Positions 21,295 to 36,200 of a stretch of DNA of 64,000 nt are shown piece after piece. The position numbers and the translations under genes were made by a program. Source of the DNA: Dastarcus helophoroides (Eukaryota > Arthropoda > Insecta > Coleoptera > Bothrideridae); assembly GCA_028583605.1 (NCBI GenBank), contig CM053334.1, forward strand, positions 18,648,523-18,712,522. Direction: 5' to 3'. A model generated the notes under the pieces. The model ran no database searches. It saw only the letters and a program-made list of their open reading frames with translations, and was not told where the DNA came from. Position 1 is the first letter of the stretch. Every line of letters begins with the position of its first letter.

Positions 21295-24200
21295 GTGTGT
21301 GTACGCTTCGCAAGTTAGATTTTCGTTTACAATCAGTTCTTGAAATTAGAAATGGACAGTTTTTCCGGGCTGCGCCCTTGTTGAACAGCACTTTGGAACG
21401 AATTTGGTTTGGCACTTGGTATGATGCCGAATGCGCAAGCCGGATTTTCATCCAAACAAAATGGAGAACCAAGGCTTAAAAAATTAAGATCGCCACGAAA
21501 ATACGAAGGTAACGCTTTAAATTAAACCAGACGACTTTAATTTGTCGATCCACTTATTTATCCTAATTGATGTGTATGAAAAACTTGCGCACTTTCGCCT
21601 TATTCTGTGGGTACTTTGAAACGTAATCTACGTGGTTAATACGGGGGCTAGGGGGACAGATTTTGATTCGATTTAAAAAGCAGTGATTATAAAACTGTTG
21701 CATCGATTCAACATATTTAATCAAAGACCTGAGGCGGTATTGGGTGCCAAAAACCCAAAAAGAAGCTCGAGCGTTAGTAACGCCAAATTCAAAATGGCTG
21801 GCGCAAGTATCATTTTTTTAATTAATTTACGCACATTCCCTGCCGCGCGATTTTAATGTGATGCGAAGTATTTTGGCTTATCATGATTGGAAATTTAAAT
21901 CTTAAAAAATCGGAACCGAACTTTAATAAATATTTGGCAACCCATAAGATTTTACGTTCAGTTCTACAGTTTCCTGACGCGTAGTTCGGCCATGTTTTTT
22001 ATTGCTCGAATTTTCGTGTTCAAAGCATCCGCGAGTCTCTAGATTTTCGATTCTTCTTAGGACTGAAATACAGTCGAGACATCGAGTGGAAACGATTGGA
22101 AATTCTGGAAAAATTGGATGTAGTCTCGCTCGAAATCTTGACGAATAAAGTAATGAGAATTGTAAATACCATGTACGGGGATTGGTTGGAAAATAATCTG
22201 GAGAGTGACCCATTATACCAAAGTATCTGCGCTAGTATGCGTCATGCGGATAATACCGATGAACAGCAAGGTGAGTCAAATTAACTGAATATCCTATTGA
22301 TCTAATTTAAGATTACGAGATATTCTTTCGTCAGCAAAACTGGCATTATAAGCCCACATCTTTCTCGCGTTATTTTATAGGGAACTAATAAAGCATTGAA
22401 CACATTCATTTTTTTTTACAAATTTTACTTTAAGGCTGCACCAAAATGTTGGGTTACTTCGTAAAATTTTGACTTTTTTTTGTCAAAATTCGAATTTAAA
22501 CTTAAAATTGTTGTAAACATTTCGACTATTTGAAGTTTCTAGCGAATTTTCGAATAAAAGTCGACATTTCAAGAAGTCGATGTTTTTAGGAATTTCGGTT
22601 GTTTTTTTTTTTTCGAAATTTCGTCTTTTTTTTTCAAAATTGCGCCTTTTCAAATGTCCAAATTATTTTTTCAAATTTCGACTTTTTTCTCGAAATTCCG
22701 AGATCAAATTCGAAATTTCTACTTTATTCGTGAAATTTTGACTTTAATCTCGAAATTTTTATGCTCTATGGTTAGGTTAGGCAGATGACAGTTGCGTCTC
22801 ATCCTTTTTGCTCGAAATTCCGAGATCAAATTCGAAATTTGTACTTTATTTGTAAAATTTTGACTTTAATCTTGAAATGTTTATGTTCTATGGTTAAGTT
22901 AGGCAGATGACAGTTGCATCCCATCATTTTTCTTTTCCAAAATATTAACAGTTGGCCTTAGGGTGCGTTCAGTAGTTTCTATTTTTAATTACCGAAATTT
23001 TGACTTTTTTCTTGAAGATTCGAGATAAAATTCGAAATGTTGAGAAATAAGTCGAAATTTCGACTTTTGTCTCGAAATTCCGAGATCAAATTCAAAATTT
23101 CGACTTTATTCGTGAAATTTTGACCTTAATCTCGAAATTTCGATGCTCTATGTTTAAGTTAGGCAGATGACAGTTGCGTCCCATAATTTTTCTTTCCGAA
23201 AATATTAACAGTTGGCATTAGGGTGCGTTCAGTAATTTTTATTTTTAATTACCGAATTTTCGAATAAAAGTCGACATTTTAAGAAGTCGATGTTTTTAGG
23301 AATTTCGGTTGTTTTTTTTTCGAAATTTCGTCTTTTTTTTCAAAATTGCGCTTTTCAAATGTCCAACTTTGGTTCAAATTTCGTCTTTCATAAAGTTACG
23401 ACCTTTTCGAAAATCTCGACTGTTTCTGAAAATTTCGATATTTTTTTGGAAATTTCGATTTTTCAAAATTGCGTTCGAGATTTTTATTTAAAAATTTTGA
23501 CCTTTCTGATAATTTTGAAATTTTTTTCAAAATTTCGATTTTTGCAAAATTTCGATTCTTTCAAAATTTCGATTTTCTCAAAATTTCGATTTTTTCAAAA
23601 TTTCGATTTGTTCAAAATTTCGATTTGTTCAAAATTTCGATTTTTTCAAAATTTCGATTTGTTCAAAATTTCGATTTGTTCAAAAATTCGTTTTATTCAA
23701 AATTTCGATTTTTCAAAATTTCAATTTTTGTAAATTTCGATTTTTTTCAAAATTTCGATTTATTCAAAATTTCGATTTATTCAAAATTTCGATATTTTTC
23801 AAGATTTTAATTTTTACCAAATATTCGTATTTTTCAAAACTCTACTTTTCAAAATTGAATTTTTTTTTGAAAGTTTCGGCGTTTTCTTCAACATTTCGAC
23901 TTTTTTTTTTGAAAATTTTGATTTCCTTTTTAAAATTTCAATTTTCTTAAATTATTACACAATTTTTTTGCGAATTTTGACTTTTTAAAGATCACAATTT
24001 TTTTCGAAATTTCGATTTTTTTTTGGAACATCTTATCCATGACAATTTTGGCTCTTTTCAAAATTTTGGCTTAAAATCTCGAATGTTTCTGAAAATTTCA
24101 ATATTTTTTGGAAATTTCGATTTTTCAAAATCGCGTCCAAGATTTTTTTTGGAAATTTTGACCATGACAATTTTGACTTTTTTCAAAATTTTGACTTTTT

Positions 24201-27200
24201 CAAAATTGAATTTTTTTTTGAAAGTTTCGGCTTTTTCTTTAAAATTTCGACTTTTAAATTTTGATTTTTCAAAATTTCAACTTTTTTAAATTATTACACT
24301 TTTCTTGAGAATTTTGTGTTTTTAAAGATTTTAAAGAATTTTTCAAAATTTTAATTTTCTCAAAATTTCGATTTTTTCAAAATTTAATTTTTTTCAAAAT
24401 TTCAATTTTTTTAAAATTTCCATAATTTTTAAAATTTCAATTTTTTCAAAATTTTGACATTTTTTCAAAATTGTGACTTTCAAAATTGTGACAAAATTTC
24501 GACTCTTAAAGTTTTCGAAATGGAATTTTTTTTGAAAGTTTCGGCTTTTCTTCAAAATTTTGACTTTTTTTTTGAAAATGTTGATTTTTTAAAATTTCAA
24601 CTTTTTTAAATTATTACACAATTATTTTGAGAATTTCGACTTTTTAAAAATTAGGTACAATTTTTTTCGAAATTTTGATTTTTTTTGTTGAAAATTTCAA
24701 CCATGACAATTTCGGTTCTTTTCAAAATTTTGGCTTAAAATATTGACTTTTTCAATTTTCACTTTTTTCCATATTTTAACTTTTTTTTTTGAAAATTTCA
24801 CTCTTAAAAATGATAATTTTTGCAAAATTTTCAGTTTTAATTCTTTACTTTTTTAAAAATTACACTTTTTAAAAATTATGATTTTTTTTTCAATTTTCAC
24901 TTTTTTAAAATTTTTCACCTTTCAGAATTTCTAATAATGAAAATTCCCACAATCTCTTAAAACTTCAGCGCTTGAAATATTCGACATTTTTCAGAATTTA
25001 GACATTTTGAAATTTCGATTTTTTTTTCAATTTATGCTTTGTTCCAAAATTTTGACTTTTTTGGGAAAACTTCGTCCTTTTTAAAAATTGCGAATTAATT
25101 GCAAAATTAAGAATTTTTCAAGATTTTTACCGTATTTGATCGTTTTTACTATGAAAATTTGGATATTTTTCAAAATTTTGACTTTTTTAAAATTTCGACC
25201 ATTTTGAAAATGTTGACATTTTCTCAAAATTTCAACTTTTGAAAATTTCGACATTGTTCAGAATTTTGACATTTTAAAATTTCGATTTTTTGTTTTACCG
25301 TCTCGCCTTTATCCAAACTTTTGATTTTTTTTGGGAAAACTTCGTCCTTCTTAAAAATTGCGAATTAATTGGGAAATTAAAAATGTTTAAAGATTTTTAT
25401 CGTATTCGATCGTTTTTACTGTGAAAATTTCGACATTTTTCAAAATTTGGAATTTTTAAAATTTCGACTTGAAAATTTCGACTTTTTCGAAAATTTAGAC
25501 TCTTTCGAAAATTTCGACTCTTTCGAAAATTTTGTCATTATTTTAGTTTCGACATTTTTGAAAATTTGGAATTTTATCAGCTCTCGTCTTATTTTTCAAA
25601 TTTTCGAATTCAAAATTTCGACATTTTTCAGAATTTTGACATTTTAAAATTTCGATTTTTTTTTTCAATTTTCGATTATTTTCCAAAATTTTAACTTCTT
25701 TTATGAACATTTCGAACTTTTTAAAAACTGCGAATTCTACGAAATTTTTGCTGTTTTTGACCATTTTTACTGGGAAGATATATCGATATTTTTCAAGATT
25801 TTGTATTTTTAAAATTTCGACTTTTTTTTTTTCTAGAATTGCGACTTTTTCTCTACCAGATTTAATCCATTTGTGAAGAAAATGAGCGAAATTTAAAACT
25901 GACTTTAATGTTCTAGTAAAATTAGATACACTTCAATTTTATTATTGGAAATTGTTCAGTATTTCATATAATTATTTAAAGTTCGTAGTCTTTTTAAGGA
26001 AGGAGAGAGAATTATTATTTTTTTCTAATTTTTGATAAGCTAAAGCACTGGCGCGCCAAAGTTAGAGCACTAGAGAATTATTTTACAAAATTTAAAATCC
26101 TTGGATCGATTTCCATCGAATTGCCCAAATGAACGCTTCACTTGTGAACCTGACAGATCATTCATTACTTAGAAAAACGTGTACGCGATGAGTCCAAAGA
26201 AATTTCACTTCAATTCAACAAAATATAAATGCCACAAAAAATAAAACCTACGAATTTTTCAGGTGCTGAAGTTGAGAACTTCGCAGGAGACGAAAATGTT
26301 CCAACTTCGTCAACAAACTCGATAGAAACCCCCAGCATTCGCTACAAAATCATATCAAAACAAGACGAGACCGGAAACTTAGTCTATCATCTGGTTCGAA
26401 GCCCCGAAGAACCCGAAGATCAACAGAATTCGACCAATCAACTCGAAATCGTGGAAACTACCAAAGACGAAATTCCGAACGTGGTAGAACAACAACAAAG
26501 GCCACCAGAGGCGCCAAGAGATGGAAAGGAGTCTAAAGAGCGAAATGAGTCAAGAGAGGCAAATGAACCAAGAGAGAAAAATGGACCAAACGAGCAAATT
26601 GAACCAAAAGAGAAAAATGGACCAAAAGAGCAAAATGAACCAAAAAAGAAAAATGGGCCAAAAGAGAAAAATGGGACAGAAGAGCCAAATGAACCAAAAG
26701 AGAAAAATGGACCAAAAGAGCAAAATGAACCAAAAGAGAAAAATGGGCCGAAAGAGCCAAATGAACCAAAAGAGAAAAATGGGCCAAAAGAAGCCAATGA
26801 AACCAAAAGAGAAAAATGGACAAAAAGAGCAAATTGGTTCAAAAAAGCAAAATGGCTCAAAAGAGCACATTGAACCAAAGTATCAAAATAGAGCAAACGG
26901 GGAAAACGTGCCAACATTCGAACCAAAAGCGGAATTTAGTGCGGAAGCGACTCCCGCATCAGGTACAAGCGAAGGTTTCGAAATCCCCCAAAAAAAATAC
27001 GTCGTGAAACCTGGCGGGAGTATGGGAGGGCCCAAGGTGTTTGAAGTTAACTTCCTGAGTGGCAAACTAGTCAGAAAACAATCCGTTAATCTGTTTGGGG
27101 AACAAACGGAGGTCAGATCCGACTCAACTTTGGTTGCTACAGGTTTGGAAGCCAACACTACCGCTGGAAGACCCATCGCCTGTGATGCCCAACATTTTCG

Positions 27201-30200
27201 TGGGGAACAAAACGTGTGAAGACCCCTCCATAGCGCCTAGTATCAGTATTTTGCACGTCAAATCAGGAATTAAAGGATGAAAATCTGTCCCATTTAGATT
27301 TCAAGTTGGAAGACGAATTACAAGAAGATTTTGAAGTTGTTAATCCGCGAGAGGTAGATTCATCGACTTCCAAGGCGCTAGTGTCATCAAATAGTCCCCA
27401 AGACGTAGAAAGTAGATTAGGTTCGGTGATAGCAGAAGAACAGACGAGGAAGAAGTTCATCATCGTTAACATACCAGCGAAAAAGGTGTGCAGCGATTTG
27501 GATCAAATCGTTCGCGAAGCACAGACCCAATTGGAGCTCAACCGAGGGCAAAACGTTGGAAATATGTCGGGCGCTTCTCGAAGATCAAAAAGAATCGTCG
27601 CCGACATCACAAAAGTTCGATCTACAGGAATACGCCATGAAAGTGTGCTCTAAAATAGAAACGGTCGCGACCGCCTCCAAAGTCGCCGTCAACTTGCTAC
27701 CAATTAAAACCGTTCACAGTTCAACGAGGTCGCACGATGATCCATCTGGCTCCACCAATTGGAAAGCTGAAGGTTTAAGTAGCTTGCGACGTAAATCCTC
27801 CAGAGATATCGAAGCCAGAACAAATTTAGAACGTTTACGAAAGCTGGAAACTGTCGCCAAGGAGCTCCTCGCTGCCGAATCCGGATTTGCACAACCTTCA
27901 ACTTCTGGAGATCTGTTATCAAAAGAACGCACTCCTGCGGATTTAGAACCAAAATGTGAACGTTTAAGATCTGAAGGGATTCCCACTTCTGAGGAATTCA
28001 TCTAAAGATGTTTCTGATGATGTTGCATCCACTTTGGTAAACTTGAAATCGAAACCCAACTCTGAAGATGGAATTCGTACTTCTGAAGAATCAAAAGAAC
28101 TTTCTATTGTCGCAGATTTTGGATTGAAGCGGTCTAAGAGATTTGAAATCGAACTCACTGCGGCGCCCTACTTATGAAGATTCAGGTCTAAAAGGACCTC
28201 CCACTTGTGAAGATTCAGGACTAAAAGGACCTCCCACTTGTGAAGATTTAATATCCAATCAGCTCGATATTTCTGTAAATTGCGCTTTTGAAGATAACCC
28301 GACTTCTGTGGATTGTGTGGACATATCCCAGGTTCCTACTTCTGAAGATTTGGGTTCCCAAAATCTGCCCACCTCGGAGGATTTATTATTTAATGAAGAC
28401 ATTCCTATTGGTTTAGATATCGAAGAACCTTTCACTTCTGCAGATACGAGGTCGAATGTGCCTCAGGTTCTCACTTCTGTTGGTTTAGTATCCAAACGTC
28501 TTCCCACTTCTGTTGGTTTAATATCCAATGGCGTTCCCACTTCTGTCGGTTTCGGCATCGAATGATCTTCCCACTTCTGTCGGTTTAGTATCCAATGGTC
28601 TTCCCAATTCTGTCGGTTTGGTATCAAATGGTCTTCCCACTTTCTGTCGGTTTAGTATCCAAAGGTGTTCTCACTTCTGGCGGTTTAGTACCTAAAAGTC
28701 TTCCCACTTCTGTCGGATTAGTATCTGAAGAACTCCCCACTTCTGCGAATTTGAAATCGAGAGTACCTCGGTCTTCAACTTGTGGGGATTTGGGATCTGC
28801 AGTTGCCTCGGCTTCAGCGTCTAACGAGTCAACTTCTGAACGTTTGAGAATCAACTAATACAGAAACTCTTGGCAATTTAAAGTTGATAGGTCCTCGAGT
28901 AAACGTTCCATTTTCTAAGCAAAACGTGATATCGATTCAAACATCTACAACTAAATCGAACGTGGCGCAACCCTCCAAGACGAGATTACCCACTTCTGAT
29001 TCTACTTCCAGCGAAGATATAAAACTTGTCTACCAACAGAAGCCCTTAGAAGTTGACCCCAAGTTTGAATCGACACTCGATGTAAAGGTGGATGAACCGA
29101 AACTTAAAAAGCAACCAAAACAAGTAAAAATTGTCCCCGACTCCTATCCGAAGCCAAAAGCGGATTTGGAACTCTCCGTTTCACACAAAGATCCAAATAG
29201 AGCCAAGGCCAAACTCGGCGGGCAGCCGGAAAATTGACCCCAAATGGGGCCCAAAGCTCAAAAAGTCCGCTTCCTTCGAAGGCCGAAAAGTCGATAAATC
29301 AAATCCCAAACTTGACAATCAAAAGAAGAATCCGGTTAAAATATGTCCCAAATCAAAAGCAAGAATAGCTAGGTACTCCGCTTCCATCAAAGACACAAAA
29401 GTGGCGACTTCCAAACACGACATACAACTGAAGAAACAAATAAAAATTGGTTTCGACCCCAAATCTACCCCAAAAACCAATCCTGAATGCTCCATTTCTT
29501 TGAAAGACTCCAATGAATCGGGCGGGCGGAAAAAGCCAAAGCAAATTGACCGAGGTTCCCATCCAACGCTCCAACGTTCCATTTCATTCGAGGACATAAA
29601 ATCGAATCAATCGGACTCCAGATTTAACAATCAAAAGAAAAAACGCCTAGAATTTTACTCCAAACGTTTCCAAACCTCTACATCTCTAGAAACCTCGAAG
29701 GTGACCGAATCGACACCAAAACTGGACAAGCGCCTGCAGAAACGATTAAAAATCGACCCGAGGTCTAATTCAAAGTGGGACAAGCAATCTGCTTCTACTA
29801 AAGAAAGAATAGACGAATCGGCGTTTAAACGACAAAAGAAACTAAAATCCAATCGTGGATCCGTCTCGATGTTAGAAATAGATCCCGACGTGGTTTCAGC
29901 TTTGTTGGTTGCCCCAAACAAGGGAAATTCAGCTTTCGGTTCGCATACAGCTTGGCACACTCTAGAACGTGATGCTTTACCAACTGAAGCGCAACCCCCT
30001 GTATATTACACTACCGCTGCTCTAGAAAATCAAGCGGTAGGTGCCTCTAGTTACAGGATTGATGACAGTGTCGTACATCCCCACCAAAACAACTTGGAGG
30101 CACCCAAGAGTAGAGACAAGTTTGTTGCTTCCAGTTCAAGTCCCCGACGTAGCTCTTGGTCCCTCGGAGACGTAAATGAAATTAAGACTTCACTGGAGCC

Positions 30201-33200
30201 TTACTTGACGTTTAGGGTGAACCAATGGGTGAAAGCTGAGGCGAGCGTTGGTTCCCCAAAGTTACAATTCAATACAAACGTAGATGATGCACCTCTGAAG
30301 ACATATTTGGGGGAAAATTTGGGATTAAGCCTACCAGAATCGCCCTATTGTATTATTTTAGAGTCCGACGATGAGAACCAACTGGAGGATCAACCAAAGA
30401 TACCTCAGTCAAGTCTGAAAGATTATAAGTCTACTGAAGATTTACCGCAATCGAGGAATTCGTTAGCAGAAGAACGTCGTTCGTTGAAGAACAAACCCCC
30501 GAAGCAATCGAGAAGCAAGGATTTCGAGCAAAGAGATTCCAAAACAACTGAGGACTTACCAAAATTGAGCCCACCCTTTTTGGGGAACAAAGTGGATCAA
30601 CCAAAGATATCCCAATCAAACAAGAATGTGGACCAAAGTGTTTCAAAGACGACCGAATATTTACCACAAACTTCGAGTTTGTTCTCGGTGGAGAAAGGAC
30701 TCGTGGACCAACCAAAGAGATCTCAATCAAGTCTAAATTTTGACCAAAAAGTTTTAAAGAAACCTAAATATTTACCACAATCTCTTGGTTCCTTCTCTCC
30801 AGAGGAAGAACTCGTGGATCGACCAAAGAGATCTCAATCCCTGAATTTGGACCTCAACGTTTCAGAGACATCTGAGTATTTACCACAACCTCTGAGCACG
30901 TTTTCGTTCGAGGAAGAACTACAAACTGTGAGTTCGTCCTCGCTGAAGAACGAACTCGTTAACCAACCAAGTCATCAAAGAAATTTTGAAACGACTGAAG
31001 ATTTACCACAATCTCTTGATTCCTTCTCTCTAGAGGAAGAACTCGCGGACCAACCAAAGAGATCTCAATCAAGCCTTAATTTCGATCAAATAATTTCAAA
31101 GACAACTGAATGTTTACCACAATCTCTGGGATCCTTCTCTCTGAAGGAAGAACTCGTCGATCAACCAAAGAGATCTCAATCAAGCCTGAATTTCGACCAA
31201 AGAGTTTCAGAGACATCTGAATATTTACCACAACCTCTGAGTACGTTTTCGTTCGTGGAAGAACTCGTGGACCAACCAAAGAGATCTCGATCAAGTTTGA
31301 ATTTTGACCAAAAAGTTTCAAGGACAACTAAATATTTACCACAATCTCTTGGTTCCTTCTGTCTAGAGAAAGAACTCGTGGATCAACCAAAGAGATCTCA
31401 ATCTCAGAATTTAGACCATAAAGTTTCAAAGCCATCTAAGTATTTACCACAACTTCTGAGCACGTTTTCGTTCGAGGAAGAACTACAAACTGTGAGTTCG
31501 TCCTCGCTGAAGAACGAACTCATCAACCAACCAAGTCATCAAAGAAATTTTGAAACGATTGAAGATTTACCACAATCTCTTGGTTCCTTCTCTCTAGAGG
31601 AACAACTCGCGGACCAACCAAAGAGATCTCAATCAAGCGTTAATTTCGATCAAATAATTTCAAAGACAACTGAATGTTTACCACAATCTCTGGGATCCTT
31701 CTCTTTGAAGGAAGAACTCGTGGATCAACCAAAGAAATCTCAATCAAGCCTGAATTTTGACCAAAGAGTTTCAGAGACATCTGAATATTCACCACAGCCT
31801 ATGAGTACGTTTTCGTTCGTGGAAGAATTGGTGGACCAACCAAAGAGATCTCAATCAAGCCTGCATTTTGACAAAAAAGTTTCAGAGACATCTGAATATT
31901 CACCACAGCCTATGAGTACGTTTTCGTTCGTGGAAGAATTGGTGGACCAACCAAAGAGATCTCAATCAAGCCTGCATTTTGACAAAAAAGTTTCAAAGAC
32001 AACTAAATATTTACCACAATCTCTTGGTTCCTTCTGTCTAGAAAAAGAACTCGTGGATCAACCAAAGGATCTCAATTCCTGAATTTGGACCACAACGTTT
32101 CAGAGACATCTGAGTATTTACCACAACCTATGAGTACGTTTTCGTTCGTGGAAGAACTCGTGGACCAACCAAAGAGATCTCAATCAAGCCTGAATTTAAA
32201 GAAAGAACTCGTGGATCAACCAAAGAGATCTCAATTCCTGAATTTGGACCATAAAGTTTCAGAAACATCTGAGTATTTACCACAACCTATGAGTACGTTT
32301 TCGTTCGTGGAAGAACTCGTGGACCAACCAAAGAGATCTCAATCAAGCCTGAATTTAAAAAAAGAACTCGTGGATCAACCAAAGAGATCTCAATCCCTGA
32401 ATTTGGACCATAAAGTTTCAGAGACATCTGAGTATTTACCACAACCTCTGAGCACGTTTTCGTTCGAGGAAGAACTACAAACAGCGAGTTCGTCCTCGCT
32501 GAAGAACAAACTCGTCAATCAACCAAGTCATCAAAGAAATTTTTGAAATGACTGAAGATTTACCACAATCCGTGATTTGGTTGTCGTTGGAGGACAACCA
32601 AACAAATGGATTCCAATCAGTGAACAAACCAAAGACAATCCAATCAGAAAGACTCTCATCAAATCTGGATATTGAACAAAATTCCACGAGAGCTGAAGAC
32701 TTATCGCAATCAAAGGGTTCATCCTCGTTGAAGGACAAACTTGTGTGCCCACCAAACAATGCCCAATCAATGAACAAACCGAAGACGCTTCAATCAGAAC
32801 GACCCCCCGATAGGACACCCAAAATTGATAATTTGGATTTAGATCTAAGAGATTCCATGACAGTTGATGACTTACCGCAATCCAAGGGTTCGAATGTTAT
32901 GTATCCACCAAAGAGACCCCAAGCAGCAATGACGTTGGACTCAGAATCGAAGCCGAAACTCAAAAATTCCATCAGCCACTCCACCAAATCGAACACATCA
33001 ACAGATGACGCGAACATCCCAACAATAAACGATCAACTAAATCAGCAAAAGCGTAGAGAACCGCAACAAAATTTACAACAATTTGAAAAATGCCCAGAAA
33101 ACGCCCCAATATTGAAGCAAACGCAAGGTATGGCGCTGCTGTATCCACCAACAGATCTTCACATAGAGCAACAAAAGCCTAAAACTGCGAGATTTGCAGT

Positions 33201-36200
33201 TCAATTTAATTTGCAAGATGCGTCAACGGGCGAAAATATTTCAACTCCCAAAGAATTTAACACAATCCAAACCATGCAACACGTAAGAAAAGAGGTTCCG
33301 TTGTTACACGAATTTGGCACAAGTCGAGAGAAACAAAGCAAGGACCAGGATTCTAAAAGGATTTGAAACAAGAGAAGGGCGACAAATTGAGGGCCCTCCG
33401 TATGCAGCTGAATCGCCATCGGATCGAAAAGAGTTACAAATCCCCATGTCACGCTCTATCCAGAAAGATTCTAAGAAAACTGAGCATGGTCAAATTCCTC
33501 TAAAGAGACACGAACTGGACAATTTGCAACAGGAATCCAAGAACAATTTACAATATCTACCGCGAGTTCTCCAAAACTCGAACAAACTAAAATCGCAAAC
33601 AGAGATAAATGATCAAGAAGTACCTAACTTGCGATCGTTTCGAAGGCAGAAGCCGCAAGTTCTGGAAGTCCAGGAAGCAACGGAGGTGGCAGAATTGGAA
33701 GAGCAGAGGTTGCGACCTCGAGAAGGGAAGTGGAAACCTCGAGAAGAGGAGTTGAAAGCTCGAGAAGAGGAGTTGACATCTCGAGAAGACGAGTTGCAAT
33801 CTGGAGAAGAGAAGTTGCAACCGCGAGAAAAGAAATTGAAACCGCGAGAAGTGAAGTTGCAACCTCGAGAAGAGAAGTTGCAACCGCGAGAAATAAAGTT
33901 GCAACTTCGAGAAGAGAAGTTGCAACCGCGAGAAGAGAAGTTGAAACCGCGAGAAGTGAATATGCAACCTCGAGAAGAGAAGTTGCAACTGCGAGAAAAG
34001 AAGTTGAAACCGCGAGAAAGGAAGTTGAAACCGCGAGAAGAGAAGTTGCAACCTCGAGAAGAGAGTTGCAACCGCGGGCCGAGAAATAGTTGCAACTTCG
34101 AGAAGAGAAGTTGCAACGCGAGAAGAAGAAGTTAACTGCGAAGGTATGCAACCTCGAGAAGAGAAGTTGACAAGCAAAAAGAAGATTTGCACCGCGAGAA
34201 GAAGTTGAAACCCGCAGAACAGAAGTCATTTTGCAACTTCGGAAGAGAAGCTTGCAAAATTCTAGCGAAGACCTCAAGTTCCTGAGGCAAAGTGGAACTC
34301 ACAAGGTGGGAAGGGCAGATGCTGCAGCTACAACTAAGTAACCTGCAGGTCCTTGAAGACTGGAAGCCACAAGTTCCAAAGAGCAGAAACTACAAGTTTT
34401 GGAGGAAGCAGAAGCTGCAAGTCACGGAGGAGCATAACCTGCAGGTTCTTGAAGACTGGAAGCCACAAGTTCCGGAAGAGCAGAAACTACAAGTTCTTGA
34501 AGACTGGAAGCCACAAGTTCCGAAGAGCAGAAACTACAAGTTTTGGATGAGCAGATGCTGCAAGTCACGGATGAACATAACCTGCAAGTTCTTGAAGACT
34601 GGAGGCTACAAGTTCCTGAAGAGCAGAAACTACAAGTTTTGGAGGATCAGAACCTGCAACTCTTTGAAGACGGGAAACCTCAAGTTTTCGAAGAGCAAAA
34701 GCTACAAATGCTTGAAGATTGGGAACCGCAAGTTTCCAAAGAACAGGAACTACAGAATCTTGAAGATTGGCAACTCCAAGTTCTGGAAGAGCAGAAGTGG
34801 CAACTTCAAGAAGAGAAGCTACAAGTTCTGGAAGAGCATAGCACGCACGTTATTGAAGTTCTGGAACTGCAAGTTTCTGAGGCAAGCAAGAAGTGCACGC
34901 CATATCAAATTTGAGAAGAACAGTGCCAGTTCTGGAAGAGCCAGAGGTGCCGCAACTTCACATCGAGGAACCAGTTCTTGAAGAGTTCTGAATACCATAA
35001 AACAAAATTTTGGAAAGATATAGAATACCTGCAAGTTTTCAGATCAGAAGCGTCAATCAAAAATGTTCTCAGATTTGTGTGAAGACCGGAAGTTTCCAGA
35101 TAAAGACGGACAGGCTTAACAAATTTGTCTGGGAAGATTGAAGTAGAGCCTCGAATCACTGTATGTCTGAGACCACAATCTTCAATTATTTGAAGATAGG
35201 GAGCACAGGTGGGAAAAAGCAGACAGAAGCTGTTGAAGTATGGCGCAAGTTTTGGAAGATCAGAAGCAGGACAACTACTTCGAGAAGGAAGTTCTCAAGA
35301 TTCTAAAGGAAGAGCAAAACCCAAGTCAAGACCAGAGTATTGGGAGGCGCAGATTGAAGCCAGCTACGAACTGGAGAAACCGAATGAGTAAAAGAAAGTT
35401 GTTTTTTCTGGAAGATCAGGAAGGCCATTTTGAGCCTCCAAAATATATTTTTGAATCTACAAGCGCATTTTTGAGCCTAAGCGTCATTTTTGAGCCTTCA
35501 AGAACCATTTTGAGCCTCCAAGAACCATTTTGAGCCTTCAAGAACCATTTTTGTGCTTTCAAAGACATTTTTGAACTTCAAGAACCATTTTGAGCCTCCA
35601 AGAACCATTTTGAGCCTCCAAGAACCATTTTGAGCCTCCAAAATATATTTTTGAATCTACAAGCGCATTTTTGAGCCTAAGCGTCATTTTTGAGCTGCCA
35701 AACGTCATTTTTGAGCCTTCAAGAACCATTTTGAGCCTCCAAGAACCATTTTGAGCCTCCAAGAACCATTTTGAGCCTCCAAGAACCATTTTGAGCCTTC
35801 AAGAACCATTTTGAGCCTCCAAGAACCATTTTGAGCCTTCAAGAACCATTTTGAGCCTCCAAGAACCATTTTGAGCCTCCAAAATATATTTTTAAATCTA
35901 CGAGCGCATTTTTGAGTCTAAGCGTCATTTTTGAACCTTTAAGAACCATTTTGAGCCTCCAAGAGATATTTTTGAACATCCAACTTACTTTTAAGCTTAC
36001 AAGCGCCATGCTTAAGCTTCTAAGACGTTTTTAGAACGTTCAAGCCCATTTTGGAGCTTTCAAAACGCCAATGTTGAGCTCCACGTGCCTTTCTCAAAAT
36101 CATCACATTTTAGAGGATATTTTGTTGAAAAAATGTCCAGATTTCGAGTTTGAAGTCGAAATTTTATGAAACAATGAAAACTACCATGAACTTTAGACCT

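Noticed and set aside
22061..22270. Homology of the N-terminal helical segment to the INCENP N-terminus
   Set aside because: General helical resemblance only; no IN-box or other INCENP feature occurs at the C-terminal end of the gene.
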